Assembly (NCBI GenBank): GCA_016711345.1
Contig: JADJTD010000003.1
Span: forward strand, 1-55,155
Reading direction: 5' to 3'
Source of the DNA: Chloracidobacterium sp.
GTDB taxonomy: Bacteria; Acidobacteriota; Blastocatellia; Pyrinomonadales; Pyrinomonadaceae
DNA length: 55,155 bases
The notes beneath the pieces were generated by a model. The model had not been told where the DNA came from. It was given only the letters and a program-made list of their open reading frames with translations, and searched no databases. Below are positions 1 to 8,796 of this stretch, piece after piece (positions within the stretch are counted from its first letter, which is position 1; every line of letters begins with the position of its first letter). Position numbers and translations under genes: made by a program.

Positions 1-632
1 CATCCATGACTGCGTCGTATTCATTCATCCGAGCAAGCCAAAGCAGCTTCGCTGTGCGAGATTCTTTTGAGGCAATATCCCAAACCAGTTTGACTTGTTC
101 AAGTTCGTCAGGCAGGAACATGAAAGACACAGGCTGAAATTGCAAGTTCGCCTCTCCGAGCGCCCCCGGCGAGACTTTCTCCAACATATCCAGCCGCTTA
201 TCATCGAGCCCAGAGTACAGGCGCATGGTCAGGTCTTGAATACCCCCGTAGATCATTTTCAAAGTTGCTGGATCATCCTCACCAACCAGCGCATTGTGCG
301 AGTTGGATCGCCTTGCGCCTGTCAGGGGATAACGGTTCATCCGTCACCATCACATCTATTTCAGCAAGGTCGGCGGCAATCGCCGACTTCACGCGATGGT
401 TGCCTGAAAGAACTTCGTATTGCGGAATAGGGTCAACTTCTCCCGGCAAATACGGGATTGGATCATCCGCCGTGTAATACCCATAAATCGCGCAGAACGG
501 CACGGAAGTCAACGTTCCGTCATCCTTCACGTTATCGGTAAGGCGCATAAAGACCTCATGCCTCATGAAATGGGCATTTACTTCGAGCAGCTTCAGTTTT
601 CTTGGGTCAATCTTGATAACTCTGGTTTGCAT
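1..632 (-). CDS. ParB-like nuclease-domain protein, N-terminal part (frameshifted, continues across the window ends)
   Basis: ATG at 632 follows a GGAG site and overlaps the end of the upstream gene by 26 bases. The first frame runs to a stop at 279 and holds a ParB/sulfiredoxin-type domain, with a 'VLSGNHRV' core near residue 75. After one skipped base (net loss of 2) near 296 the frame stays open to base 1, giving 'NALVGEDDPATLK' and later 'WLARMNEYDAV'. The remaining C-terminal third is in the last 306 bases of the window. Proteins of this family precede terminase genes in many phages and are about 300 residues long, as here. The shift could be a real 2-base deletion in a CACA run, or a sequence error. 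The exact function is unknown; DNA binding or nicking is inferred from the domain. Confidence 0.8.
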
Positions 633-1989
633 CGTGGCTGTATTCTCCGTGTTTTTGTTTCCACAGTTTCAGCCCGTCTGCGAGCGTCCATTTTCCCGCT
701 TCGGCTTCGTAATTGATTTTGAATTTCTTTTGGTAAGGGTCTGTTGCGCTTGGTCCCGCCTCGGTACGGTTATGCAGCTTGAACAACCCGCGGTATTTCA
801 TGCTTTCATAGTTGTCTGTGAAAGCTGTGGTGTAGAGATACCGTATTCGTTTCCGCGCCACGCGCTCATAGAGCTTCACAGCTTCTTTGCTCAACGCAGC
901 GTAAAGAACTAGTTTACTCAGCTTTGGATAACTGGTCGGCGCGACAGGAAAATCCGAAAGCAGGTAGATGTGATCGGGGAAATATGCTTGGGCAGGGTTT
1001 GGCGAAGCTGAGATCGCAAACACGCCGATCATATATCCATCCACCAGCGCGGCGTAAGCCTCGGATGCCTGACCCGGTCGGATAAAGGCGTTCATGTACT
1101 GCGAGCGTAGCGCCTGGAACTGAGAATAGGTCAACTTTGCAATGGTGAGTTTCTCGCCAATCTGCATTCCCTCACCGAGCCGCGCATTGTTCACAGTTTC
1201 GATCTTCTGTGCGGGTTGCACGATCTTCTTTTCGCCTGAGTTGGAGTACAGGTACATCGGCACGCCTCGATTTGTCGTGCGAGCCAGTCCGATCAGGAAG
1301 TCGGCGTATTTCTCCTGTGGCGTGTCGGTCCCGAAAAGCCAGCGACTCTTCGATGTGACCTTCTCGTACAGCGTCTCAAGCGCAGCGTCATTCAGTTCAC
1401 CAAAAGCCGGCGCGTCCCAATCGAAGATCAGGTTGAGCTTCTTGAACATATTGGTGTAGTCGCCAGCATAGAACGGCGGATACACCACAAAAGCCGCATC
1501 CTGCGGAACCATGTCCACGAACTCCATCACGTCGCCGTTGAAATATGACTTCAACCGCATTTTGAGCGCGAGGATTTTTTGGCAGGTCTTTTCGTGCAGA
1601 GTGGGGAATTGTGCTTGGTAGGCTTTGGTCACACGCTCATAATAGGCGTTTTTCTTAATTTCGCCGTTCGCGTTTATCCCTTCAACCAAGCGCGAAGCGA
1701 GAAAGATGGTCGCTGCTTTCCCCTCTCCAGATTGTATATATGGTGCGAGCCAATCAAATCGCGGATCTTTGATCTCAAGGCGGAAGTCTTCACCTGCGAG
1801 AAATGCCCCTGCTACAGATGAATAGATCGTTACATCGCACCCATGCAAATCATAATCTCCGCGTGAAGCCAGGGCACGTTCAACAGTAAAGTTACCCGAA
1901 CAGCCGACGTAAATATCCCGTCCACCCCACGTGGATGCCGCCGAACAAAGGATCGCCTGAACATCTGACGGTAAAGAACCTCTAAACAT
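607..1989 (-). CDS. Putative antirestriction adenine methyltransferase-like protein
   Basis: 460 residues from ATG 1989 (an upstream in-frame start at 2076 would run through the tRNA). The N-terminal part resembles an N6-adenine methyltransferase: 'DIYVGCSGNF' at residues 25-34 is a SAM-binding motif I, and 'YPPFYAGDY' at 170-178 replaces the usual NPPY/DPPY. The C-terminal third (about 320-430) has a strand-helix pattern ending 'YLYTTAFTDNYESMKYRG', reminiscent of GNAT/Mom-type folds. The family is widespread in phages beside ParB-like genes and is usually named putative antirestriction adenine methyltransferase. It probably modifies phage DNA before packaging. The -10 hexamer lies only 7 bases from ATG, so its mRNA may be leaderless. 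It is the first gene of the late minus-strand arm. Confidence 0.78.
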   Translation of the reverse strand: MFRGSLPSDVQAILCSAASTWGGRDIYVGCSGNFTVERALASRGDYDLHGCDVTIYSSVAGAFLAGEDFRLEIKDPRFDWLAPYIQSGEGKAATIFLASRLVEGINANGEIKKNAYYERVTKAYQAQFPTLHEKTCQKILALKMRLKSYFNGDVMEFVDMVPQDAAFVVYPPFYAGDYTNMFKKLNLIFDWDAPAFGELNDAALETLYEKVTSKSRWLFGTDTPQEKYADFLIGLARTTNRGVPMYLYSNSGEKKIVQPAQKIETVNNARLGEGMQIGEKLTIAKLTYSQFQALRSQYMNAFIRPGQASEAYAALVDGYMIGVFAISASPNPAQAYFPDHIYLLSDFPVAPTSYPKLSKLVLYAALSKEAVKLYERVARKRIRYLYTTAFTDNYESMKYRGLFKLHNRTEAGPSATDPYQKKFKINYEAEAGKWTLADGLKLWKQKHGEYSHDANQSYQD

Positions 1990-1996
1990 GAGTGAG

Positions 1997-2002
1997 ATTA
2001 TA
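1997..2002 (-). promoter_or_regulatory. -10 hexamer TATAAT, probable leaderless promoter of the late arm
   Basis: Minus-strand TATAAT ends 7 bases before ATG 1989, so transcription would begin at or next to the start codon. No good -35 was seen. It heads the minus arm (antirestriction gene, ParB-like gene, terminase onward). Confidence 0.5.
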
Positions 2003-2020
2003 ATCCTAAAACAGAACGGC

Positions 2021-2031
2021 TGTGCTATAAT
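2021..2031 (+). promoter_or_regulatory. Extended -10 (TGTGCTATAAT) for tRNA-Gly
   Basis: A TG-extended TATAAT at 2026-2031 sits 8 bases before the mature tRNA 5' end at 2040. It is divergent from the minus-strand -10 at 1997-2002. Confidence 0.5.
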
Positions 2032-2039
2032 TGATTTAT

Positions 2040-2113
2040 GCGGATGTAGTCCAGTGGTAGGACGACTCGTTTCCAACGAGTAGACGCGGGTTCGATCCCT
2101 GCTTTCCGCTCCA
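2040..2113 (+). tRNA. tRNA-Gly(TCC)
   Basis: Cloverleaf of 74 bases with encoded CCA (2111-2113). The acceptor GCGGATG pairs with TTTCCGC apart from one T-T mismatch. The anticodon stem ACTCG/CGAGT encloses loop TTTCCAA, giving anticodon TCC. The T arm is GCGGG-TTCGATC-CCTGC. It probably supplements decoding of GGA codons during infection, or is a host-derived cargo gene. Confidence 0.9.
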
Positions 2114-2180
2114 TGCTAATATTTGTTCGCCGAAGGATGCGCGGACGCCAGCGTAAGGGTGTCTTACGCAACTGAGATAA

Positions 2181-2216
2181 GAAGCCTTGCGGACACGCGA
2201 GGCTTCTTGATTTATT
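2181..2216 (+). terminator. Hairpin terminator after tRNA-Gly
   Basis: GAAGCCT...AGGCTTC with an inner TGCG/CGCG extension and loop GACA, followed by a T-rich tail. It separates the tRNA from the restriction gene. Confidence 0.55.
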
Positions 2217-2329
2217 GATTATTCGCTTATAATTAAAAAATAGCCCCGCAGGACTGGCATCCTGCAAGGCTGAAAATGTACTACGCGATGGACCCGCGCA
2301 GTCGTTAGGGTGATATTAACATATTCCTA

Positions 2330-2363
2330 CCGCCTACGCAACTTCGCGCAGGCGGTTTTTGTT
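2330..2363 (+). terminator. Intrinsic terminator
   Basis: CCGCCT (2330-2335) pairs with AGGCGG (2350-2355), followed directly by TTTTTG. It lies 30 bases upstream of the restriction enzyme start, insulating it from transcription from the left. Confidence 0.6.
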
Positions 2364-2392
2364 TGACACCACACGAACAACCGAGGAACACC

Positions 2393-5300
2393 ATGAGTTT
2401 TCAGGCGCTACTGGACAAGTACCGAAAGTTCTCATTCTCCGAACGCGATAAAGGCGAACGCTTTGAGCGGCTTATGCAGGCGTATTTACAGACAGACCCC
2501 AAATACGCCTATCGCTTCAAACACGTTTGGCTGTGGAGCGAATTCCCCTATCGAAAAGATTTTGGCGGGAATGACACAGGCATTGACTTGGTTTCCCAAA
2601 CCCACGAAGGCGACTTCTGGGCGATTCAATGCAAGTTCTATCAGGAAGGCGCAATCATAGATAAGCCCGCTGTGGATAGTTTCCTCTCCACTTCTGGCAG
2701 GATGTTCAGGAATGAGCAAATGCAGACAGTCGGCTTTGCTTATCGTTTATGGATCGACACCACAGGGCATAAATTCGGGGCAAATGCAGAAGAAGCCATT
2801 CATAACCAAGTCCCGCAAGTCACCCGGCTGAATCTCTACGAACTGCGCGAAGCCCCCGTAGATTGGGACAAGTTGGAGCAGGGCATTCATGGCGAATTGG
2901 CACGGACTGCGAAGAAGTCGCTTTTCCATCATCAGCAAGACGCGCTGGAAAAAGCGCATGAGCATTACAAGAAATCCGAGCGCGGTAAACTCATCATGGC
3001 GTGCGGAACAGGCAAGACCTTTACCTCCCTGCGGATTGCTGAGCATGAAACCAAAGGCACGGGGACGATCCTCTTTTTAGTGCCAAGTATTGCCCTGCTC
3101 GGTCAAGCCTTGCGCGAATGGAGCGCGGACGCCGCCGAACCGATTCACCCCATTTGTATCTGTTCCGACCCCGATGTTTCCAAGCAGAAGAAAAAGCAGG
3201 AAGATATAGACGCTTTTAGCGTTGTAGATTTGGCTTTGCCAGCCTCGACCGACCCAAAGGTTATCCTCGCCCAATTTGAAATAGCGAAGCGCAATAAGAC
3301 GGGCATGACAGTGGTTTTCTCAACCTATCAATCCATTGAAGTGATTGCCGCAGCGCAGAAGGTTCTACTCAAAAACGGCTTTCCCGAATTTGACATGATT
3401 ATCTGCGATGAAGCGCACCGCACCACTGGTGTGACCTTATCTGGCGAAGACGAAAAGCATTTCGTCAAAGTTCACAATGAAAACTTTATCAGAGCAAAAA
3501 AGCGGATGTATATGACCGCCACACCGCGCCTGTATAGCGAAGACTCCAAAAGCAAGGCAAAGGACAAGGATGCAGTTCTTGCCTCAATGGACGATCCGAA
3601 ACTATACGGCGAAGAAATCTACCGCATTGGATTTGGCGAAGCGGTGGAAAAAGGTCTTCTGACTGATTACAAGGTCTTGATTCTGACGTTGAGCGATAAA
3701 GACCTGCCGACTGCAGTGCAAAATGCGCTCAGTCAGGAATCAGAAATCAAAATGAATAACGATATTTCCCTACTGGTCGGCTGTGTCAATGCGCTTTCCA
3801 AGCAATTCATTGGCGACGATGGCGAAACTAAAAAAGTTGATCCCGAACCCATGCGCCGCGCTGTGGCATTTACTTCTAGCATTAAGGCGTCTAATAAGAT
3901 AGCTAGCATGTTCAATAAGGCGAACGAGTCTTATCTGACCTCCCTGCCCCAAGAGAAAAAAGAGCAGATGGTTACAGTGGAAGCGCGTCACATGGACGGA
4001 ACCATGAGCGCCCCCACGCGCGATGAAATGCTCAGTTGGGTAAAATCCCCCACTGATGGGAACGAATGTCGCGTCCTGACCAATGTGCGCGTGTTGAGTG
4101 AAGGCGTGGACGTTCCTTCCCTCGATGCAGTCATGTTTCTTTCGGCAAAAAACTCACAGGTAGACGTGGTTCAGTCGGTTGGACGCGTGATGCGAAAAGC
4201 CCCTGGCAAGAATTACGGCTATATTATCATTCCTGTTGTTGTCCCTGCCGACATCGAACCAAATAAAGCCCTCGATGACAACAAGCGATTCAGCGTAGTG
4301 TGGACTGTACTAAATGCCCTCCGCGCTCATGATGATCGATTCAATGCTACTGTCAATAAAATAGACATCAATAAAATGCGTCCTGATAATATCAGCGTTG
4401 TCGGCATTAGCGATGGTGACAGAAATCACGGCTCAGACGATATTGGCATGAAGGAAGCAGATTACCAAGCCGCCAGTGATTCGCTTTACAAACAAATGGC
4501 AATGCAATTCGAGCAGTTACAGTCATTTATCTTTGCCCGCATGGTACAAAAAGTCGGGGATCGCCGTTATTGGGAACAATGGGCAAAGGATGTGGCGCAA
4601 ATCGCCGAGCGGCAGACCAAGCGGATTCAAGATCTGATCTCCTCGCACGAAGAACAAAAAGACGCTTTTGCCCGCTTTGTGGATGGGCTTCGGAAGAACA
4701 TCAACCCAAGCATTACCGAATCTCAGGCGGTGGATATGCTGGCACAGCACATCATCACCAAACCTGTCTTTGAAGCCCTCTTTGAAGGCTATTCCTTCGT
4801 CAAGCACAATGCGGTATCCCAAGCCATGCAAAGTATGCTGGATGCGCTTCAGGAAGAAACCCTGCCCGAAGATTCCGAGAAGTTGCAGCGCTTCTATGAG
4901 TCGGTCAAGAGCCGCGCCGCTGGAATTGATAACGCGGACGGTAAACAGCGCATCATCATCGAACTGTACGATAAGTTTTTCAAGACCGCTTTCCCCAAGA
5001 TGGTGGAACAGTTGGGTATTGTGTACACGCCGATCGAACCTGTGGACTTTATCATCCATTCCATCGAGCACATCCTGCAAACGGAATTCGGGCGCAGACT
5101 CTCCGATGAGAATGTCCACATTCTGGACCCGTTTACAGGCACAGGGACTTTTGTAACCCGCCTGATCCAAAGCGGACTAATCAAGCCGCAGGACTTGGAA
5201 CGCAAGTACAAGCACGAACTCCACGCCAACGAGATTGTCCTGCTAGCGTATTACATCGCCGCGGTGAACATCGAAAACGCCTACCATGACCAGACCGCCA

Positions 5301-7273
5301 CCCCCGATGATGGCATTGGCAAAGCCGAATATCATTCCTTCGATGGCATTGTGCTGACAGATACCTTCCAATTGGGCGAGACGGGCGCAGTCGGCGCGTT
5401 TGATTCGGTGATGTTTACAAGAAACTCTGAGCGCGTGGTGAGGCAGAAGAAAGCCCCCTTGCGCGTCATCATGGGCAACCCGCCTTACTCGGTGGGGCAA
5501 CGCTCTGCGAATGATAACGCCCAAAACCAGAAGTACGAGTTTCTGGATTCGCGCATTGCGAACACATACGCCAAAGCGACAGACGCGACCAATAAGAACT
5601 CCCTTTATGATTCCTACATCAAAGCCTTTCGCTGGAGTACCGACCGTCTTGACCCAGAACATGGCGGCGTGATTGCCTTTATTTCAAACGGCGGCTGGTT
5701 GGATGGCAACAGTGGAGATGGCTTCCGCAAAACACTCGAAAAGGAATTTACGGGCATTTGGATTTTCAACTTGCGCGGAAATGCCCGCACCAGCGGAGAA
5801 TTGCGTCAAAAAGAAGCGGGTAATGTCTTTGGCGGTGGCACGCGTACACCTGTTACCATCACGCTCTTGGTCAAGAATCCCGCTGTAAAAACTGGTAAAG
5901 CCATCATCCATTATCACGACATCGGCGATTATCTCGACCATGACCAAAAACTTGCTCTGATAAAACAATACGCATCCATCGCCAGCCCCGAAATGCAGTG
6001 GACAGTTTTGCAACCCGACGAACACGGAGATTGGCTTAGTCTGCGGAATGACGTGTTTGATACGTTTATTGCATTAGGAGATAAAGACAACAAACAAAAC
6101 AAAGTCACTTACTTTGTGCCGTTTTATAGCAATGGAGTAAAGACCCAAAGAGACGCATGGTGCTATAACAGTTCAAAGAAAAAGTTAAAGCGTAATGTTC
6201 AGATTCACCTTGACTTCTACAACGATCAACGCCTAGCTTATATAAAGGCTTCAAAAAGTAAAACGGTTGATGTGAAATCTTTCCTAAACCGCGATCCTAA
6301 AAGCATCAGTTGGACAAGAGCACTTGAATGGGATATTGAGAAAAATACAGAACACAAACTCGGTGATGGAGATTTTGTCGTTGCCTATTACAGACCATTT
6401 TTCAAGCAAAATCTTTACTTCTCCCGAGCATTGAATGAAATGGTTTATCTGACTCCAAAAATCTTTCCAAATACTTCAGTAAAGAACATGGTAATTTGCG
6501 TATCTGGTGTTGGTGCAAGCAAAGATTTTTCTGCGCTGATGACTGATTGCGTTCCAGACCTGCAAGTTCAATTCAACGGGCAAGCCTTCCCCCTCTACTA
6601 TTACGAGGAACAAGACAAGCAAGCCCCAACTCTGTGGGACGCAGTCGGTGACAGCGACTATATCCGCAGGGATGGCGTTTCTGACTTCATCCTCGACAGC
6701 GCCAAAAAGCGATATTGGAAAAGCGTCACCAAAGAGGACATTTTCTACTATGTCTATGGCATCCTTCACAGCCTCGAATACCGGGCCACATTTGCCAACG
6801 ACCTAAAGAAAACCCTCCCGCGCCTGCCGCTTGTTGAAGACCCTAAAGACTTCAAAGCATTCAGCAAAGCAGGTCGGCAGTTGGCAGAATTGCATGTCGG
6901 CTATGAAGAAGTCCCGCCCTATAAAGGCGTCAAAGTCACAGGCGATGATGGTAAGTCCTACAAGGTGGAGAAGATGCGCTTCCCGTCCAAAAACGAGAAG
7001 GACAGCATTTTATACAACAGCAAGATCACTGTATCGAACATCCCTGCCCAGGCTTATGAGTACGTCGTCAATGGCAAATCCGCCATTGAATGGGTCATGG
7101 AGCGTTACCAGGTCACAACCCACCCCGAAAGCGGCATCACCAACGACCCCAACGATTGGGCGGCTGAGGTCGGCAATCCGCGCTACATTTTGGATCTGCT
7201 GCTGAGCGTGATCAATGTCTCCGTGCAGACGGTCGAGATCGTAAATCAACTACCAAAATTGAAGTTTGAATAA
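2393..7273 (+). CDS. Type ISP-like restriction-modification enzyme (nuclease, helicase, N6-methylase and specificity in one chain)
   Basis: 1626 residues from ATG 2393, which follows a GAGGAA site; a TTG at 2363 would add ten residues. Domains in order: Mrr-type nuclease with D65 and Q79-C80-K81; superfamily 2 helicase with 'ACGTGKT' near 203 and DEAH at 339-342; helicase C domain with 'QSVGRVMRK'; coupler; gamma-class N6-adenine methylase with 'DPFTGTGTF' at 912 and NPPY at 1029-1032; C-terminal target recognition region. Length and domain order match LlaGI/LlaBIII enzymes, which cut after translocation and protect their own site by single-strand methylation. All catalytic motifs look intact. 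Here it would defend a lysogen against other phages. A DUF3800-like gene follows 23 bases later. Confidence 0.9.
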   Translation: MSFQALLDKYRKFSFSERDKGERFERLMQAYLQTDPKYAYRFKHVWLWSEFPYRKDFGGNDTGIDLVSQTHEGDFWAIQCKFYQEGAIIDKPAVDSFLSTSGRMFRNEQMQTVGFAYRLWIDTTGHKFGANAEEAIHNQVPQVTRLNLYELREAPVDWDKLEQGIHGELARTAKKSLFHHQQDALEKAHEHYKKSERGKLIMACGTGKTFTSLRIAEHETKGTGTILFLVPSIALLGQALREWSADAAEPIHPICICSDPDVSKQKKKQEDIDAFSVVDLALPASTDPKVILAQFEIAKRNKTGMTVVFSTYQSIEVIAAAQKVLLKNGFPEFDMIICDEAHRTTGVTLSGEDEKHFVKVHNENFIRAKKRMYMTATPRLYSEDSKSKAKDKDAVLASMDDPKLYGEEIYRIGFGEAVEKGLLTDYKVLILTLSDKDLPTAVQNALSQESEIKMNNDISLLVGCVNALSKQFIGDDGETKKVDPEPMRRAVAFTSSIKASNKIASMFNKANESYLTSLPQEKKEQMVTVEARHMDGTMSAPTRDEMLSWVKSPTDGNECRVLTNVRVLSEGVDVPSLDAVMFLSAKNSQVDVVQSVGRVMRKAPGKNYGYIIIPVVVPADIEPNKALDDNKRFSVVWTVLNALRAHDDRFNATVNKIDINKMRPDNISVVGISDGDRNHGSDDIGMKEADYQAASDSLYKQMAMQFEQLQSFIFARMVQKVGDRRYWEQWAKDVAQIAERQTKRIQDLISSHEEQKDAFARFVDGLRKNINPSITESQAVDMLAQHIITKPVFEALFEGYSFVKHNAVSQAMQSMLDALQEETLPEDSEKLQRFYESVKSRAAGIDNADGKQRIIIELYDKFFKTAFPKMVEQLGIVYTPIEPVDFIIHSIEHILQTEFGRRLSDENVHILDPFTGTGTFVTRLIQSGLIKPQDLERKYKHELHANEIVLLAYYIAAVNIENAYHDQTATPDDGIGKAEYHSFDGIVLTDTFQLGETGAVGAFDSVMFTRNSERVVRQKKAPLRVIMGNPPYSVGQRSANDNAQNQKYEFLDSRIANTYAKATDATNKNSLYDSYIKAFRWSTDRLDPEHGGVIAFISNGGWLDGNSGDGFRKTLEKEFTGIWIFNLRGNARTSGELRQKEAGNVFGGGTRTPVTITLLVKNPAVKTGKAIIHYHDIGDYLDHDQKLALIKQYASIASPEMQWTVLQPDEHGDWLSLRNDVFDTFIALGDKDNKQNKVTYFVPFYSNGVKTQRDAWCYNSSKKKLKRNVQIHLDFYNDQRLAYIKASKSKTVDVKSFLNRDPKSISWTRALEWDIEKNTEHKLGDGDFVVAYYRPFFKQNLYFSRALNEMVYLTPKIFPNTSVKNMVICVSGVGASKDFSALMTDCVPDLQVQFNGQAFPLYYYEEQDKQAPTLWDAVGDSDYIRRDGVSDFILDSAKKRYWKSVTKEDIFYYVYGILHSLEYRATFANDLKKTLPRLPLVEDPKDFKAFSKAGRQLAELHVGYEEVPPYKGVKVTGDDGKSYKVEKMRFPSKNEKDSILYNSKITVSNIPAQAYEYVVNGKSAIEWVMERYQVTTHPESGITNDPNDWAAEVGNPRYILDLLLSVINVSVQTVEIVNQLPKLKFE

Positions 7274-7296
7274 ATCAGGTTATAGGGAGGTAGTAA

Positions 7297-8133
7297 ATGA
7301 AATGGTATGCCGATAATTCTGAATTAAATGGAGTAAGAGGTTCAGAAATTCCAGATATGCTTTTCTTTGGTGGATACTCAATTTCACAAGAAATGGAATC
7401 TAAATTAATAAACATAATCAATACTGCCAAGTCGCGATACATGCCAATTCACGAACCAATAAAGTGGAATTTCAAAGACCTAAAATCATATTACGAGAAG
7501 AAAGACGAGAAAGTAATTTTTGAAAACGCACTTGCCGCGTCGAAAAAATGGAAACTTGAGATTTTCGAAAAGGCAAAAGAAGTTGACTTTACTATAATTA
7601 TTGCATTAATTCAAAGTCACTCTGCAAAAAAAGATTCCATAACAAGCGTCAAACCTGATATCGCAAGGTATGTATTTTCAAACGCCCTCATGCGTGTTGC
7701 ACTCCATGCAAAAGAAACAGAACATGATAAATATGAAGTCGTGTTGGATTGGCCGGATAGTGGAAATTCAACAATTTTTGATACAGAGTACGCCTCTGCT
7801 TATCTTCTTGGAAAAACTAGTGAAGGAAACGAATCTTATCTCTCTGGCGCATTGAAGGAACTCAATTTTGCCGACTCGCCTTTTTATGCGAGAATGGCGC
7901 AAAACACCATGCTTCAATTTGCTGATTTAGTATTGGGTGCATGTAGAGAATTTACTGAATGTGCTATTGGAAAAAAAGAAACTGGTTTCGGATTTGACTT
8001 GACAAAATGTATAGCCTCTCATTATCGAAGACGTAATGGAAGAATACCCCAATACGGAATTAGTATTGCCTCCGCTGATAGCGAGTTCAAAGGAAAAATA
8101 ACAAAATTTATTAACGAGAACTTGACTTATTGA
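7297..8133 (+). CDS. DUF3800-like protein
   Basis: 278 residues; ATG 7297 follows GGGAGG. The N-terminal 'YADNSE' corresponds to the acidic first strand ('FLDES') of DUF3800, a predicted RNase H-like fold, and 'QFADLVLGA' near residue 207 corresponds to the conserved C-terminal 'QLADLVAGA'. The region is more A/T-rich than the neighbouring restriction gene, which suggests separate acquisition. Members often sit next to restriction or other defence genes. The catalytic activity is unproven and its role with the Type ISP enzyme is inferred only from position. Confidence 0.7.
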   Translation: MKWYADNSELNGVRGSEIPDMLFFGGYSISQEMESKLINIINTAKSRYMPIHEPIKWNFKDLKSYYEKKDEKVIFENALAASKKWKLEIFEKAKEVDFTIIIALIQSHSAKKDSITSVKPDIARYVFSNALMRVALHAKETEHDKYEVVLDWPDSGNSTIFDTEYASAYLLGKTSEGNESYLSGALKELNFADSPFYARMAQNTMLQFADLVLGACREFTECAIGKKETGFGFDLTKCIASHYRRRNGRIPQYGISIASADSEFKGKITKFINENLTY

Positions 8134-8149
8134 TCCTCCCTGCTATAAT
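8122..8149 (+). promoter_or_regulatory. Strong consensus promoter overlapping the DUF3800 stop
   Basis: TTGACT (8122-8127), 16-base spacer, TGC-extended TATAAT (8144-8149). It is one of the best consensus matches in the window, yet an intrinsic terminator begins about 7 bases downstream. Confidence 0.6.
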
Positions 8150-8155
8150 CTCGCT

Positions 8156-8205
8156 TGCCTGAACTGGGTGCCCCCCTCACCCTGTTCGGGCATTTTTATT
8201 GTCCG
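8156..8205 (+). terminator. Intrinsic terminator directly after a promoter (possible tiny RNA or attenuator)
   Basis: TGCCTGAAC (8156-8164) pairs with GTTCGGGCA (8184-8192), continued by GGGTG/CACCC around a C-rich loop, then TTTTT. The predicted transcript from the promoter at 8122-8149 would be only about 45-50 nt. Confidence 0.6.
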
Positions 8206-8212
8206 TTCTCAA

Positions 8213-8410
8213 TTTCACGAAGCGCGTCCAAAGCGTTTCTAAGACCTCGTTCTGAGTCTCTGCATACCGTTACCCAGATTTCATCACCACGGCGCTCCCA
8301 AGAAGCACGATTCCAAAATCGCGTCACAAGCCCCGATAAGCCCGAAACTAGAACATGCAGCATACTGTATCAAGTTGCTGCATGTTTTTTTTCGTCCAAG
8401 GAAGTCTCAA
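8213..8410. repeat. 198-bp intergenic repeat, copy A
   Basis: Aligns without gaps to 27407-27604 over 198 bases, with most positions identical. It carries several GCGTC[C/A][C/A]AAG motifs and a terminator (8353-8392: ACATGCAGC...GCTGCATGT then eight T). No coding frame is supported. Possible centromere, regulatory or recombination role. Confidence 0.8.
8353..8392 (+). terminator. Terminator within repeat copy A
   Basis: ACATGCAGC (8353-8361) and GCTGCATGT (8377-8385) form a 9-bp stem followed by a run of T. Confidence 0.6.
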
Positions 8411-8490
8411 GCGGAAAAATATTTTTTCACAATGCGCCTTGCAAACGCCTTGCAAAAAAGTTTTCAAAAGTTTTTCATTGGAGTTTTGAC

Positions 8491-8519
8491 TTGACGGTCA
8501 AAAGTTCAGACTGTAGGAT
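8491..8519 (+). promoter_or_regulatory. Promoter of the 70-aa gene and radC
   Basis: TTGACG (8491-8496), 17-base spacer, TAGGAT (8514-8519). A dyad follows at once at 8525-8546, and the first start codon is at 8571. Confidence 0.6.
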
Positions 8520-8524
8520 TTGTC

Positions 8525-8546
8525 TTGTGTAACCTACATTACACAA
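8525..8546. promoter_or_regulatory. Operator-like inverted repeat
   Basis: TTGTGTAA, 6-base spacer, TTACACAA: a perfect 8-bp inverted repeat covering the expected transcription start. A dimeric repressor site is likely; the binder is unknown (the XRE protein at 16717 is one candidate). Confidence 0.55.
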
Positions 8547-8570
8547 AATCGAAAAAACAGGAGAACACCA

Positions 8571-8783
8571 ATGACCACCGAAGTAATGAACCCGCAAGAT
8601 GTCCGTGACCTTCAAGTAATTGTGCCAGAATGGATGGAAAAGATTTTGAAGGAAGCCGAGTTTCAAGAAAAAAGAGTGCTGGTCACAAGACAGCACACCC
8701 CATTCGGAACATACACGATTGATATCGTGATCGTGGAAGAAGAAACCAAAGGCAGAGGCGAAACCTCTGCCTTTGACATTTAA
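8571..8783 (+). CDS. Small hypothetical protein (70 aa)
   Basis: ATG 8571 follows CAGGAGAACACC; the reading frame is open further upstream, but the promoter at 8491 and the ribosome site fix this start. The protein is charged, with a strand-rich second half ('TYTIDIVIVEEE'). Family not recognised. It is co-transcribed with radC 13 bases later, so it may be an early protein. Confidence 0.65.
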   Translation: MTTEVMNPQDVRDLQVIVPEWMEKILKEAEFQEKRVLVTRQHTPFGTYTIDIVIVEEETKGRGETSAFDI

Positions 8784-8796
8784 TAAGGGGAACATC

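Noticed and set aside
2025..2267. 80-aa minus-strand frame across tRNA-Gly ('MERKAGIEPASTRWKR')
   Set aside because: This peptide is the well-known antisense translation of a tRNA gene; the tRNA is clear and the frame has no other support.
8213..8532. Possible CRISPR or insertion sequence at the intergenic repeats
   Set aside because: Only two copies far apart, no short regular repeat-spacer array, no transposase and no terminal inverted repeats.
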